Assembly (NCBI GenBank): GCA_903851045.1
Contig: CAINNF010000018.1
Coordinates: 67,925 to 121,959, forward strand
DNA length: 54,035 nt
Direction of reading: 5' to 3'
DNA from: Candidatus Adlerbacteria bacterium
GTDB taxonomy: Bacteria; Patescibacteriota; Minisyncoccia; Phycocordibacterales; SBAW01
Below the pieces are notes generated by a model. The model searched no databases. It worked only from the letters and a program-made list of their open reading frames with translations, and was not told the origin of the DNA. Both the position numbers and the translations under genes were made by a program. Positions 30,084 through 38,957 of this stretch are shown here, piece after piece (positions within the stretch are counted from its first letter, which is position 1; each line of letters begins with the position of its first letter).

Positions 30084-31160
30084 CTACCCAGTATACGATA
30101 CGGCGAGAAAGTCGTTGATGATCTTCTCCACCTCCTGTGCATTAGTCGTCTCCATCAACCTCATGCGAAGCTCCTTCGCGCCTGGGAATCCTTCGACGTA
30201 GGCCTTGAAGTGCTTTTTCATGATAGCGAAACTTTTGATGTCACCGAGCAGCTCTTCGTACAATGTAGTGTGCTCGACAGCAACAAGAAGTCGTGCAACA
30301 ACTTCGTCCGAGAGGGCGGCAGTATTTCCTCCACAAAAGTCCTCGGGCCGCCTCAACGCCCAGAGCGGCGTTGTAGGCTTCCAGACTTTTGCTCCAGAAA
30401 CACTGCCGCCCTCCCCCGCGAACAACCACGGCGTGCCGAAGATGGCGCGACCTATCATCACCCCGTCAGCACCGGACGCTGCCGCCTTGGTGCGTGCATC
30501 ATCCATATCCACCACATCGCCATTGCCGACGATGAGTGTCGCGCTTCCCATCTGGTCTCTGATCTCCACGGCGCGCTTCACGCGCTCCCAACGTGCGGGT
30601 ACCAGCGACATTTCCTTGCGCGTTCGCGCATGGAGAATGATCGCCGCCGGTTCGGCCTTCAGCAGGATCGGCAGCCACTCTTCCAAGATGTCTTTGTTGT
30701 ATCCCAGCCGCGTCTTCACCGACACAGGGAGACCCTTGCCGCCGCGCTTCGCCGCTTCGATGAGTTCTACCGCGCGCGCAGGGTTGAGTATCAACTTTGA
30801 TCCCGCACCCTGACCCTCGACCGACTTGTCGGGACAACCCATGTTGATGTCGATACCGTCAAAACCACGCTCATGCGCGAGCGCAGCCGCCTTCTCCATA
30901 TACTCTGGCGTCGCCGTGAAGAACTGTACGACGATTGGACGCTCCGCGTCGGTAAAGATCATGTCGCGCAGCAACACCTCTTGGTTGCCACGAAAGAGCC
31001 CATCCGCCGAGACGAACTCGGTGTACATGACGTCTGGTTTCCCATACTTCGCGATGATACGACGAAAGGCGGCATCGGTGACGTTCGCCATCGGTGCCAA
31101 CACGAAGAAGGGCTTTTGCAGCTTCGCCCAAAAATTCTCGTTCTTTCCTGACATACTCAC
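30084..31160 (-). CDS. tRNA-dihydrouridine synthase with in-frame palindromic insertion
   Basis: FVLAPMANVTDAAFR, DINMGCPD, LPVSVKTRLGY, IVGNGDV, GVMIGRAIFGTPWLF. Confidence 0.94.
   Translation of the reverse strand: MSMSGKNENFWAKLQKPFFVLAPMANVTDAAFRRIIAKYGKPDVMYTEFVSADGLFRGNQEVLLRDMIFTDAERPIVVQFFTATPEYMEKAAALAHERGFDGIDINMGCPDKSVEGQGAGSKLILNPARAVELIEAAKRGGKGLPVSVKTRLGYNKDILEEWLPILLKAEPAAIILHARTRKEMSLVPARWERVKRAVEIRDQMGSATLIVGNGDVVDMDDARTKAAASGADGVMIGRAIFGTPWLFAGEGGSVSGAKVWKPTTPLWALRRPEDFCGGNTAALSDEVVARLLVAVEHTTLYEELLGDIKSFAIMKKHFKAYVEGFPGAKELRMRLMETTNAQEVEKIINDFLAVSYTG
30312..30413. repeat. Quasi-palindromic element E3 (30-nt arms, 24/30 paired, 42-nt core with inner stem), in frame within dus
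   Basis: gagggcggcagtatttcctccacaaaagtc (30312-30341) vs gacttttgctccagaaacactgccgccctc (30384-30413); 102 nt = 34 codons. Confidence 0.92.
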
Positions 31161-31190
31161 TACCCTACCCTTATTTTTATCACTCGCCTA

Positions 31191-31266
31191 GGGAGAGGTG
31201 CGCAGGTGTGCTTTGGTAGGGGTGCTGTTTATCTCCCCGGACAAAGTACACCTGCGCACCTCTCCC
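31191..31266. repeat. Quasi-palindromic element E4 (24-nt arms, 23/24 paired, 28-nt core), intergenic
   Basis: gggagaggtgcgcaggtgtgcttt vs aaagtacacctgcgcacctctccc. Confidence 0.93.
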
Positions 31267-31278
31267 GCAGACAACGCG

Positions 31279-32166
31279 CTATGTGTGAACGGTTGATGTG
31301 ACGGTCGAAGTCGCGGTCGAGGTTGCGGTCTTGGGAGCAGGTGCGGCCGACCTAAGCCGATAGTACAGTTTGTCGCCAAAGCGCAGATCGAGATACTCGA
31401 AATCAGTGAGCGGGTGCGCCGTGAACACATCCGACGCAAGCGCAAGTCCGAGACGATCGAACACGTCGCCACTGGCGGTGTCGAGCGCGAAGATGAGTCC
31501 GAAGGAATTTCCGAACGCGACATGTACGTCATGGTCGCTATCGACGACGATGCTCTGCGCGCGCGACCCAAGCTTTTGCTCCAACGCCCCGACCAGCGTC
31601 GTCAGCGAATGGAACTGCGAAGCTTCGAGAAACTGTTGCGGCAGGGCATCGCCCATGACGCTCCCATAGAATCTTTGGTACGCGTCACCCGAATAGACGA
31701 CCGCGGGCGCGTACACGATCCCGCCCTGGTCGACGAGAAAACAGCTGGAGGAGGTCGCGACCGACAGTCCACACCACAGCGCCACCGGCTGGCGCTCCAC
31801 GACCGTCACTCCCAGTGTGTTGAAATGCTCTGCATGCACATCGACACTTTGGAACATGGGGAATTGGGTGAGTAGTCGCTGTTTGATCGCATCTTTCGGA
31901 TACAAAAGGATATTGCTTCGCGCGAAGAGGTGGAGATAGCCACCGTAGAGCTGACTCTGTGCGGCACTCACGACATCCTGCGGCTGCACCGTCTTGGTGC
32001 CCACCACGTCGACAGAGTGGATGCGCAGGAACGGGAGCCAGGTACTACCCGCGATAGCCGCCCACGCCATGAGAGCGAGCGCGACACTGAGCGCGACCAG
32101 CAAGAAGCGACGCTTCCGGCGCCGCTCACGCAAATTCGACTTTGGTAGATCAACTCGCCGTGCCAT
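31279..32166 (-). CDS. FtsQ/DivIB-like POTRA cell-division protein
   Basis: Short cytoplasmic N-terminus, one TM, FLRIHSVDVVGTKTVQPQDVV POTRA-like; Thr/Ser/Val low-complexity tail. Confidence 0.75.
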   Translation of the reverse strand: MARRVDLPKSNLRERRRKRRFLLVALSVALALMAWAAIAGSTWLPFLRIHSVDVVGTKTVQPQDVVSAAQSQLYGGYLHLFARSNILLYPKDAIKQRLLTQFPMFQSVDVHAEHFNTLGVTVVERQPVALWCGLSVATSSSCFLVDQGGIVYAPAVVYSGDAYQRFYGSVMGDALPQQFLEASQFHSLTTLVGALEQKLGSRAQSIVVDSDHDVHVAFGNSFGLIFALDTASGDVFDRLGLALASDVFTAHPLTDFEYLDLRFGDKLYYRLRSAAPAPKTATSTATSTVTSTVHT

Positions 32167-32175
32167 GTAGGCATT

Positions 32176-32856
32176 CTACCGCACACTTGTGCGAATGAAC
32201 GACACCGCGTGCGCAATGACCTGTGCTTCGTGCGCCGGGTCGCGGTACGAGTGGTCGGCACCTTCGATCGGTATCAATACGGAACCGGGTATACGTGCCT
32301 GAATCTTTTCTGAATTCGAAAATGGAATGGCTTGGTCGGCAGTGCCATGGATCAGACACACCGCACCATGATACGCCGCAAGATGTGCGTGGTCGAGTGT
32401 GATATCGAGGAGCGACAGGCGCAATTCGCGCAACTTCTGCGTGCGAAGCTTGGCGATAGTCCCACCCACTTCGGTCACCCCGATAGCCGGTGCCCACAGC
32501 ACCTTCGCCACCACCTTCGCGTTCGTATTCGCCAGCATCATCCCGCCACCAAAACTCTTCCCTACCGCAGCAATTTTCGCGTACCCCTGGCCAAGCAAAA
32601 ACTCGACCGCCAGGTCGATGTCTCGCTGAATGGCCTCAACGGTCATATCCACAACCTCTTCCTCGCTCTCCCAACTATGCAGTCGAGCGACTGCTATCCC
32701 ACCACCCACCAGCGCGTCCACAAGCGGTTGGTAGCGGTCCGAGAAAACCTTCCCACTGATCCCCGGCAAGACCAAAACAACGGTTTCAGTCGCCGAAGCC
32801 GGAACATCCAAAAGCACTTTGGCGGTCGTGTTGGGGATATCGTATGCGGTGCTCAT
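32176..32856 (-). CDS. Alpha/beta hydrolase (dienelactone hydrolase-like)
   Basis: VLVLPGISG, AAVGKSFGGGMML (GxSxGG), LIHGTADQAIPF. Confidence 0.8.
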   Translation of the reverse strand: MSTAYDIPNTTAKVLLDVPASATETVVLVLPGISGKVFSDRYQPLVDALVGGGIAVARLHSWESEEEVVDMTVEAIQRDIDLAVEFLLGQGYAKIAAVGKSFGGGMMLANTNAKVVAKVLWAPAIGVTEVGGTIAKLRTQKLRELRLSLLDITLDHAHLAAYHGAVCLIHGTADQAIPFSNSEKIQARIPGSVLIPIEGADHSYRDPAHEAQVIAHAVSFIRTSVR

Positions 32857-32897
32857 GCTTTCTTGTATGTACACTGGACCACGACGAGATGAACTCG

Positions 32898-34202
32898 TTA
32901 CCTCTTCTCTATTCTTTCGCGCCCGCCCATGTATTTTCTTAAGACTTCGGGGATGGTGATACTGCCGTCTTCGTTTTGGTAGTTCTCGAGGATTGCTATG
33001 AGCGTGCGGCCCATGGCGAAGGCGGTGGCGTCGTTCATGTGAACTGGTTCTACCTCGCCGGTCGTACGCTTCACACGGGTGCCGAGTCGGCGCGCTTGGA
33101 AGCCGCCGACATAGTCGGAGCTGTGGGTCTCGCGGTAGGTGTCCTGACCTGGCATCCACGTCTCGATGTCGATCTGTCGCTGGTCGGGAAAGCCCATGTC
33201 GCCGGTGCAGATGAGCACCACTTGGTACGGCACTTTAATCTGCTGCATCAAATATTCTTGCACCGCGACTAGGAGCTCCTGCTCTTTGAGTCCATCTTCC
33301 GGCTTGGAGAACACCTCCATCTCGGCCTTGTCGAACTGGTGCTGGCGGAGTATCCCACGCGTATCCTTCCCTGCTGCGCCCGCCTCGCGACGAAACGCGG
33401 GTGTGGTCGCCACATAGCGGATCGGGAGCGACTCTTCGGGAACGATCTCGTCCATATGCAGCGGCCCCAGTGTATGCTCGGCCGAGCCGATAAAGACCAT
33501 ATCGTCCTTCTCGAAGTAGTAGCGCTCGTCTATCGGGTCTAGCCGCGCCATGCGGTTCATCACTTGCGCGCGCATCATGATGGGAGGGTTCACCGGGATG
33601 AACGGCTTCGGACTCACCGAAAGGTTGAACTGCTGAATTATCTTCTCGATCTCGCTTTGCGACGTAAGTGTGTTGAGCACGAGTTGCACGAGCGCGTTCT
33701 GGAGCAAGACAAGGTCGCCCTTCAGGTAGGTGAAGCGCGCGCCCGACACTTCGGCGGCCTTTTCGCTGTCGATGATGCCGAGGTCCTTGCCCAAGTCCCA
33801 GTGCGCCTTGGGCGTGAAAGTGAACTGTGGTTTGCCGCCGTTCTCGGAGCTAGGGTCCGGCCATTGGCGGATCACTTTGTTGCCTGACTCGTCAGGGCCA
33901 ACGGGAGTGTCGGCTGATGGGATGTTCGGGATCTTGATGAGGAGCGAAACGAGCTCCTTCTCGGCCACCTGGTACCGCTCTTCGGCCGCCTTCAACTCAT
34001 CCTTGAGCGTCTTGCCTGCTTCATAGTCGCGCGCATCTTGTGCAGCGTTGCGCTTGCGGTTGATGTCGCTCACGTCGCCCGCGAGCTTCTTGCGCTCGTC
34101 GGCAAGCTGGAGCACCCGGTCGAGGTCGACTTCGCGATTCTTATTTGTAATAGCGGCGCGGACGATGTCGGGGTTCTCCCGGATGAAAGTTACATCTAAC
34201 AT
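32898..34202 (-). CDS. serS: Seryl-tRNA synthetase
   Basis: MLDVTFIRENPDIVRAA, GSAEHTLGPLHMDEI, RREAGAAGKDTRGILRQHQFDKAE. Confidence 0.96.
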   Translation of the reverse strand: MLDVTFIRENPDIVRAAITNKNREVDLDRVLQLADERKKLAGDVSDINRKRNAAQDARDYEAGKTLKDELKAAEERYQVAEKELVSLLIKIPNIPSADTPVGPDESGNKVIRQWPDPSSENGGKPQFTFTPKAHWDLGKDLGIIDSEKAAEVSGARFTYLKGDLVLLQNALVQLVLNTLTSQSEIEKIIQQFNLSVSPKPFIPVNPPIMMRAQVMNRMARLDPIDERYYFEKDDMVFIGSAEHTLGPLHMDEIVPEESLPIRYVATTPAFRREAGAAGKDTRGILRQHQFDKAEMEVFSKPEDGLKEQELLVAVQEYLMQQIKVPYQVVLICTGDMGFPDQRQIDIETWMPGQDTYRETHSSDYVGGFQARRLGTRVKRTTGEVEPVHMNDATAFAMGRTLIAILENYQNEDGSITIPEVLRKYMGGRERIEKR

Positions 34203-34266
34203 ATAAAGGAAGGATACAACAAACCCGCTGGCGGCGAAAGGGCGCTCGGTGTAGGATATCGGCCAT

Positions 34267-35139
34267 ATGGATTTCCCGATCCATCCACTGTTGCCAAAGG
34301 ACTTCCCGCCACTTTTGCGCGAGATACCTGATGCCCCGACCCACCTCTCCATTCGTGGCACGTTGCCGGGGCCTGAGTATATCTATCTGTGCATCGTCGG
34401 CTCACGGCGCACGACACAGTACGGCTCCCGCACACTCTCGCAACTCATCGCGGGACTCGCGCGCTACCCTGTCGCGATAGTCTCGGGGCTCGCATGGGGC
34501 ACCGACGCCAACGCGCACAAAATCGCGCTCGAAGTCGGGCTGCCGACCGTGGCGGTGATGCCATCGGGGCTCAATGACGACGTGATGTATCCGACGATGA
34601 ACCGCCCACTCGCGAAACAAATTTTAAAATCCGGCGGCGCGCTCATTTCCGAAAACCCAGCGAACTTCAAAGCGATGCTGCATTCGTTCGCACAGCGCAA
34701 TCGGATCGCCGCAGGCATGTCGAAGACGGCGCTTATCGTCGAGGCGGGCGAGAAGTCCGGCACACTTATCACCGCGCGCTTAGCGCTCGACTACAACCGC
34801 GAAGTGTTGGTGGTGCCCCACGAACTCGGCCACGCAACCGGCCTCGGATGCAACACACTGATTCACGAAGGCGCCACGCTTGTTCGCAACTCGGATGATG
34901 TTCTGGAGGCGCTAGGATTCACGACCCCCTCGACAGGCTCGGGGCAAGCGACCCTCCCGATGGACTTAACAGATGCGGAGAGATCGATACTCGAAGCGCT
35001 TGAGCTCGAAGGGGCGATGATTCGCGACGAGCTCATAGAAATGGCCGAGCTTACCGCCCAAGAAGCCAGCATCGCCCTCTCCTCGCTCCAGATCCGCGGA
35101 CTGATCAACGAGCGATTAGGGAAGATAGAACGGATTTGA
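34267..35139 (+). CDS. dprA: DNA-processing protein DprA/Smf
   Basis: IVGSRRTTQYG, VSGLAWGTDANAHKIAL, AGEKSGTLITARLALDYNREVLVVP. Confidence 0.94.
   Translation: MDFPIHPLLPKDFPPLLREIPDAPTHLSIRGTLPGPEYIYLCIVGSRRTTQYGSRTLSQLIAGLARYPVAIVSGLAWGTDANAHKIALEVGLPTVAVMPSGLNDDVMYPTMNRPLAKQILKSGGALISENPANFKAMLHSFAQRNRIAAGMSKTALIVEAGEKSGTLITARLALDYNREVLVVPHELGHATGLGCNTLIHEGATLVRNSDDVLEALGFTTPSTGSGQATLPMDLTDAERSILEALELEGAMIRDELIEMAELTAQEASIALSSLQIRGLINERLGKIERI
34924..34949. repeat. Short palindromic repeat unit in frame in dprA (encodes STGSGQA; opposite strand ACPEPVEG)
   Basis: acccccTCGACAGGCTCGGGGCAAGcg; compare cccctcgacttcgctcggggcaaa inside rnpB at ~15797. Confidence 0.75.
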
Positions 35140-35213
35140 AATATTGTTTTATCATTATACTATGATTCACGTTGCCGACAAGCAACAAAAACACTCTTTG
35201 GAGAAAGTTTGTC

Positions 35214-35606
35214 ATGGGTACACGCAGGTCCGCACTGCAGATCCTCTTCGTTCTTCTGTTTCTCGGAGCTGGTGGCTGGTCTTTGCACCAACACTCTGGG
35301 AATGCCGCACCACCGAAGATGAGCGAGACAATTATCGATCCGGCACTGCTCGGAGACCCCACCTTCTTGGGGGATGAACAGTACCACCAGAGTCTCGAAG
35401 AACGAATCATCGCTCGTTCGCACGCAGCGACCGCCCTGCTCGAGGCATACCAAAAGGACAACGACGAGCGTTTTGGGAATGCGCTCGCCGTCCTCCTGGA
35501 GACAGCACCCTATCTGCTGCTGTATCCGCCGTCGGGCATGCCGACACCAGCGATGCGGCAGTTCGCAGAGGAACACCATATCGATCCATTGAGCGCGTGG
35601 CGCTAA
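35214..35606 (+). CDS. Hypothetical secreted/anchored protein
   Basis: N-terminal TM LQILFVLLFLGAGGWSL; terminator 35620-35655. Confidence 0.6.
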   Translation: MGTRRSALQILFVLLFLGAGGWSLHQHSGNAAPPKMSETIIDPALLGDPTFLGDEQYHQSLEERIIARSHAATALLEAYQKDNDERFGNALAVLLETAPYLLLYPPSGMPTPAMRQFAEEHHIDPLSAWR

Positions 35607-35737
35607 AGCCACACCCACAAGGCCCGCCATGTCCACAAGACCTCCGGCGGGCCTTATCTTATACCACTCTCTTTTTCCCTCCGGATTAACGGGCTTATTA
35701 TAAGGTAGTTGGGACTTGAGAGTGCCCCCGATAGAAC

Positions 35738-35766
35738 TTGACAAGTATAAATAAGTTCGATATAAA
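35738..35766 (+). promoter_or_regulatory. Consensus sigma70 promoter (TTGACA-17-TATAAA)
   Basis: ttgaca 35738-35743, tataaa 35761-35766. Confidence 0.7.
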
Positions 35767-35809
35767 CACAAAGGCTTAGTTAATAACATCCTTGAAAGGA
35801 CCACACGAA

Positions 35810-36145
35810 ATGACCTGCACTGTTATCGGCAACCCTGGTTTCTTTGGTTTGCTCTGGGGTCTTTGGGATGGTGTGACAGCACTCATCTCGCTCGTCGCCT
35901 CGATCTTCTGGGATGTCCGGGTGTACAACTACTGCGAACACGGGTGGTGGTACAATCTCGGATTCATCAGCGGTATCGCCCTTGGGATAGGTGTTGGGCT
36001 TAATGATGTCGACACCTTCATCATCGCGTTCCTTATCATTCTGGCAATCTACATAACACTCCTGCTGATCGGACCTTTTATGTGGGGCATCGGTATTGGG
36101 TTGGGGATTCTTGCTGTCTTTTTGGTGTACCAGCTCCTTAAGTAA
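35810..36145 (+). CDS. Hypothetical membrane protein
   Basis: 111 aa multi-TM; gccgcgtcg/cgacgcggc terminator downstream. Confidence 0.6.
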   Translation: MTCTVIGNPGFFGLLWGLWDGVTALISLVASIFWDVRVYNYCEHGWWYNLGFISGIALGIGVGLNDVDTFIIAFLIILAIYITLLLIGPFMWGIGIGLGILAVFLVYQLLK

Positions 36146-36264
36146 GGAGGCGTGTCACCTCTCGCCGCGTCGACCCTCTTGTGGGACGACGCGGCTTTTA
36201 CATTTGAGAAGATACGACCGTTTTCTCCTTTTTGTACGTAAAAAGTGTATACTCATATACATTC

Positions 36265-37452
36265 ATGGACACCCCAAGTATTTTCGTCGCGTTCGGAGTG
36301 ACTGGTGATCTCATGCGACTCAAGATCCTCCCGGCGTTGTATTCGCTCTACACCAAAGGCGAGTTACCGGACCGATTCGCTATACTCGGCGTGTCGCGAC
36401 GAGACTGGAGCAACGCCGACCTGCGTTCGCACGTCGCCGACGTGATCACCAAAGACGGCGAGGAGACCCCAGCCCTGCACGCATTCTTGCAATCACTTTT
36501 CTTCATCAAGGGAGATGCGCAGGAGGAAGAGTTGTATGGAAAACTGACCGAAACGTTCGGCGTTCTGGAAAGCACGTGGGGAGTCGAAGCTGACAAGATC
36601 CTCTACCTCTCGCTGTCACCCACACTCTATCGCGAAGCGTTCGAACACCTGCGACACGCCGCGTTCGCACAAAACACGAAACGAGTGCGCCTGATGATAG
36701 AAAAGCCGTTCGGTGTCAGTGGCAAGTCGGCCGAGAAGCTGCAGTCGATCCTTGGGAACACGTTCGAGGAGCGCGCGATCTATCGTGTCGACCACTATCT
36801 CGCGAAAGAAGCGCTCTCGAACATCCCCGCAGTGGACGGTTCGCTCGTGGCGGAGGTCCATTTGACCTTTTTCGAGACAGGCGGCGTCGAGAAGCGTGGA
36901 CAGTTCTTCGACGCGACAGGCTCGCTGCTCGACGTCGGGCAAAATCATCTGCTGAAAGTGCTCGCCCGCACCACGATGAAACACTCTCGCGTCGAGGCAC
37001 TGGAAGCCTTGCACGCCCTGTCACCGGACGAGGTGTCCAAGCACACCGTACGCGCGCAGTACGACGGCTACCGCGACATACCCGGCGTCGCACCCGACTC
37101 CAACACCGAAACCTACTTCAAGATCACCTCGACCATCGACACGCCCCGCTTCCCCAAGGTGCGCATTGTGCTCGAAGGCGGCAAGCGCATGCCTGAGCAA
37201 AAAAAAGAGATTCGTATCACCTTCAAAGACGGGCGCGTCATCACCCACCCGATCGGCGAGAACAAGGACCGGGGGGAGTATGAGATACTCATCCACGACT
37301 GCATGCACGGCAACCAAACACTCTTTGTGAGCAAACGCGAAGTGACCGCTCTCTGGAACTTCATCGACCCGATACTCGAGGGGTGGCAATCGGACGTAGT
37401 CCCAGTCACCCACTACGCACCAGGGACCTACCCTCTACCGATACACGCGTAG
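36265..37452 (+). CDS. zwf: Glucose-6-phosphate dehydrogenase
   Basis: FVAFGVTGDLMRLKILPALYSLY, RVDHYLAKEALSNI. Confidence 0.94.
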   Translation: MDTPSIFVAFGVTGDLMRLKILPALYSLYTKGELPDRFAILGVSRRDWSNADLRSHVADVITKDGEETPALHAFLQSLFFIKGDAQEEELYGKLTETFGVLESTWGVEADKILYLSLSPTLYREAFEHLRHAAFAQNTKRVRLMIEKPFGVSGKSAEKLQSILGNTFEERAIYRVDHYLAKEALSNIPAVDGSLVAEVHLTFFETGGVEKRGQFFDATGSLLDVGQNHLLKVLARTTMKHSRVEALEALHALSPDEVSKHTVRAQYDGYRDIPGVAPDSNTETYFKITSTIDTPRFPKVRIVLEGGKRMPEQKKEIRITFKDGRVITHPIGENKDRGEYEILIHDCMHGNQTLFVSKREVTALWNFIDPILEGWQSDVVPVTHYAPGTYPLPIHA

Positions 37453-37536
37453 CCAGTCCACCAAAGAAAAGAATTTTGACAATATTGCAAATCGTGATAT
37501 TGTTTTTATAGTTGCGCTCAAACATCGGGAGGATGT

Positions 37537-37662
37537 ATGTCTAGCACTAACCTTGTCTTGTTGCTCTTCCTTGTCTTCGTCGGTCTGATCGGTGGGTACC
37601 AGTGGCTCTTGCACAATCGGCCTCAGCCGTGGACACCACATTCGCAGCACGTGTACTCGTGA
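37537..37662 (+). CDS. Small single-TM protein (41 aa)
   Basis: MSSTNLVLLLFLVFVGLIGGYQWLLHNRPQPWTPHSQHVYS; upstream ggagg and TTGACA promoter; terminator cccgccaagc/gcttggcggg. Confidence 0.6.
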   Translation: MSSTNLVLLLFLVFVGLIGGYQWLLHNRPQPWTPHSQHVYS

Positions 37663-37717
37663 CGACCCACTATCTGCCCGCCAAGCACGAACGCTTGGCG
37701 GGTCTTTCGTTATCAGA

Positions 37718-38806
37718 CTACTCCTTCCCCTCCAGGAGCGGCTTGTCGAGCACGGTGATGTCTATGTTGATGTCGGTCGAGGCGTCGATGCGCAGGACGT
37801 CCTTCTCGATCTTGCCCAGCTCCTTGGTACCCGCGTTGTAGTGGTTGACGGTCGTCGCGAGCGACGTGCCGAGCTTCTTGTAGAACTCTTGGTACGCGTT
37901 GATGTGTCGCCCCAACGCCTCGACATTCTTGGCGATGTCCTTGGCCTGTTCCTCGATCTTGAACGCCTTGAACCCGTAGAGCACCGACTGTAGGTACGCC
38001 GCGAAGGTCGTCGGCGACACGATGATCACCTTCTTCTCGTTCTGCGCGTAGTCCAGCAGGTTGCGTGTGTTGATAGCGCCGACACCATCGTTGAGCAGGT
38101 CATAGTAGATACCTTCGGCCGGGATATACATGAACGCGAACGGCAACGTACCATCCTTCGGGCGCACATACTTGCTCGTCTCGTCGATGCGCTTCTTGAG
38201 ATCCTTCTTGAACGCATCCTCGAACTCGGCGCGGCGGATATCGTCCTTCTCATCATGGAGCCGTGTGTAATTTTCGAGCGGGAACTTCGCGTCCACCGGG
38301 ATCACACCTTCCTTGGTGAAGATCGCCGCATCCACCGTCTCGCCGCCGGGGAATTCGTACTGCATCTTGTAGGCGGTCGGCGGGAGGATGTTGCCCATCA
38401 CCAGCTCCAGCGACGCCTCGCCGAGATTGCCGCGCTGTTTTTGATTCTTCAACACCTTCTCGAGGTTGCTGAGCTGCTCCGCGATCGTGAAGACCTGCTT
38501 CGTCGACTCCTTCGTTTCGGTCACACCCTTGGTCACCTCGACGAGCTGGAGCGACACCTGGGTCGTAATATCGTTCATCAACCGCTGCGACTGGTCAAAC
38601 TGCGTCTTCATCGACGAGAACATGCGCTCGTTGCCTTCGCCGAGCTTCACATCCACAGAGCGCGTCAACTCTTGGAGCTGATTCTGCAGCATCACCATCC
38701 CCTGCATGTCCGGCGGCGGCAGCTCGATGGTCTGCTTGCGCAACAGAAGGTACGCCACTAGTGCCAAGTTAGCGACCAATAACACCACGATGACAAGTTC
38801 AAACAT
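37718..38806 (-). CDS. rmuC: RmuC family DNA recombination protein
   Basis: N-terminal TM, coiled coil, KQRGNLGEASLELVMGNILP, PVDAKFPLENY, YIPAEGIYYDLL. Confidence 0.92.
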   Translation of the reverse strand: MFELVIVVLLVANLALVAYLLLRKQTIELPPPDMQGMVMLQNQLQELTRSVDVKLGEGNERMFSSMKTQFDQSQRLMNDITTQVSLQLVEVTKGVTETKESTKQVFTIAEQLSNLEKVLKNQKQRGNLGEASLELVMGNILPPTAYKMQYEFPGGETVDAAIFTKEGVIPVDAKFPLENYTRLHDEKDDIRRAEFEDAFKKDLKKRIDETSKYVRPKDGTLPFAFMYIPAEGIYYDLLNDGVGAINTRNLLDYAQNEKKVIIVSPTTFAAYLQSVLYGFKAFKIEEQAKDIAKNVEALGRHINAYQEFYKKLGTSLATTVNHYNAGTKELGKIEKDVLRIDASTDINIDITVLDKPLLEGKE

Positions 38807-38845
38807 CTCTGTAGTCTACCATTCCGTGGTACTGGGCAAAAACGG

Positions 38846-38874
38846 TTGACACATGCCATCTTTTCATGTAGTTT
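38846..38874 (+). promoter_or_regulatory. Sigma70-type promoter (TTGACA-17-TAGTTT)
   Basis: Upstream of the 38958 gene. Confidence 0.5.
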
Positions 38875-38957
38875 GTCGACGGAGAAAGTTCCCCTCTAGC
38901 TACCCCTCAATTTCCTCATCCATCACAAGGATGAGGTAACAACGAAAGGAGACGGCC

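Noticed and set aside
38905-38955. cctcatcc/ggatgagg hairpin before the 38958 gene as a riboswitch
   Set aside because: A single 8-bp stem; no known riboswitch motif recognised.
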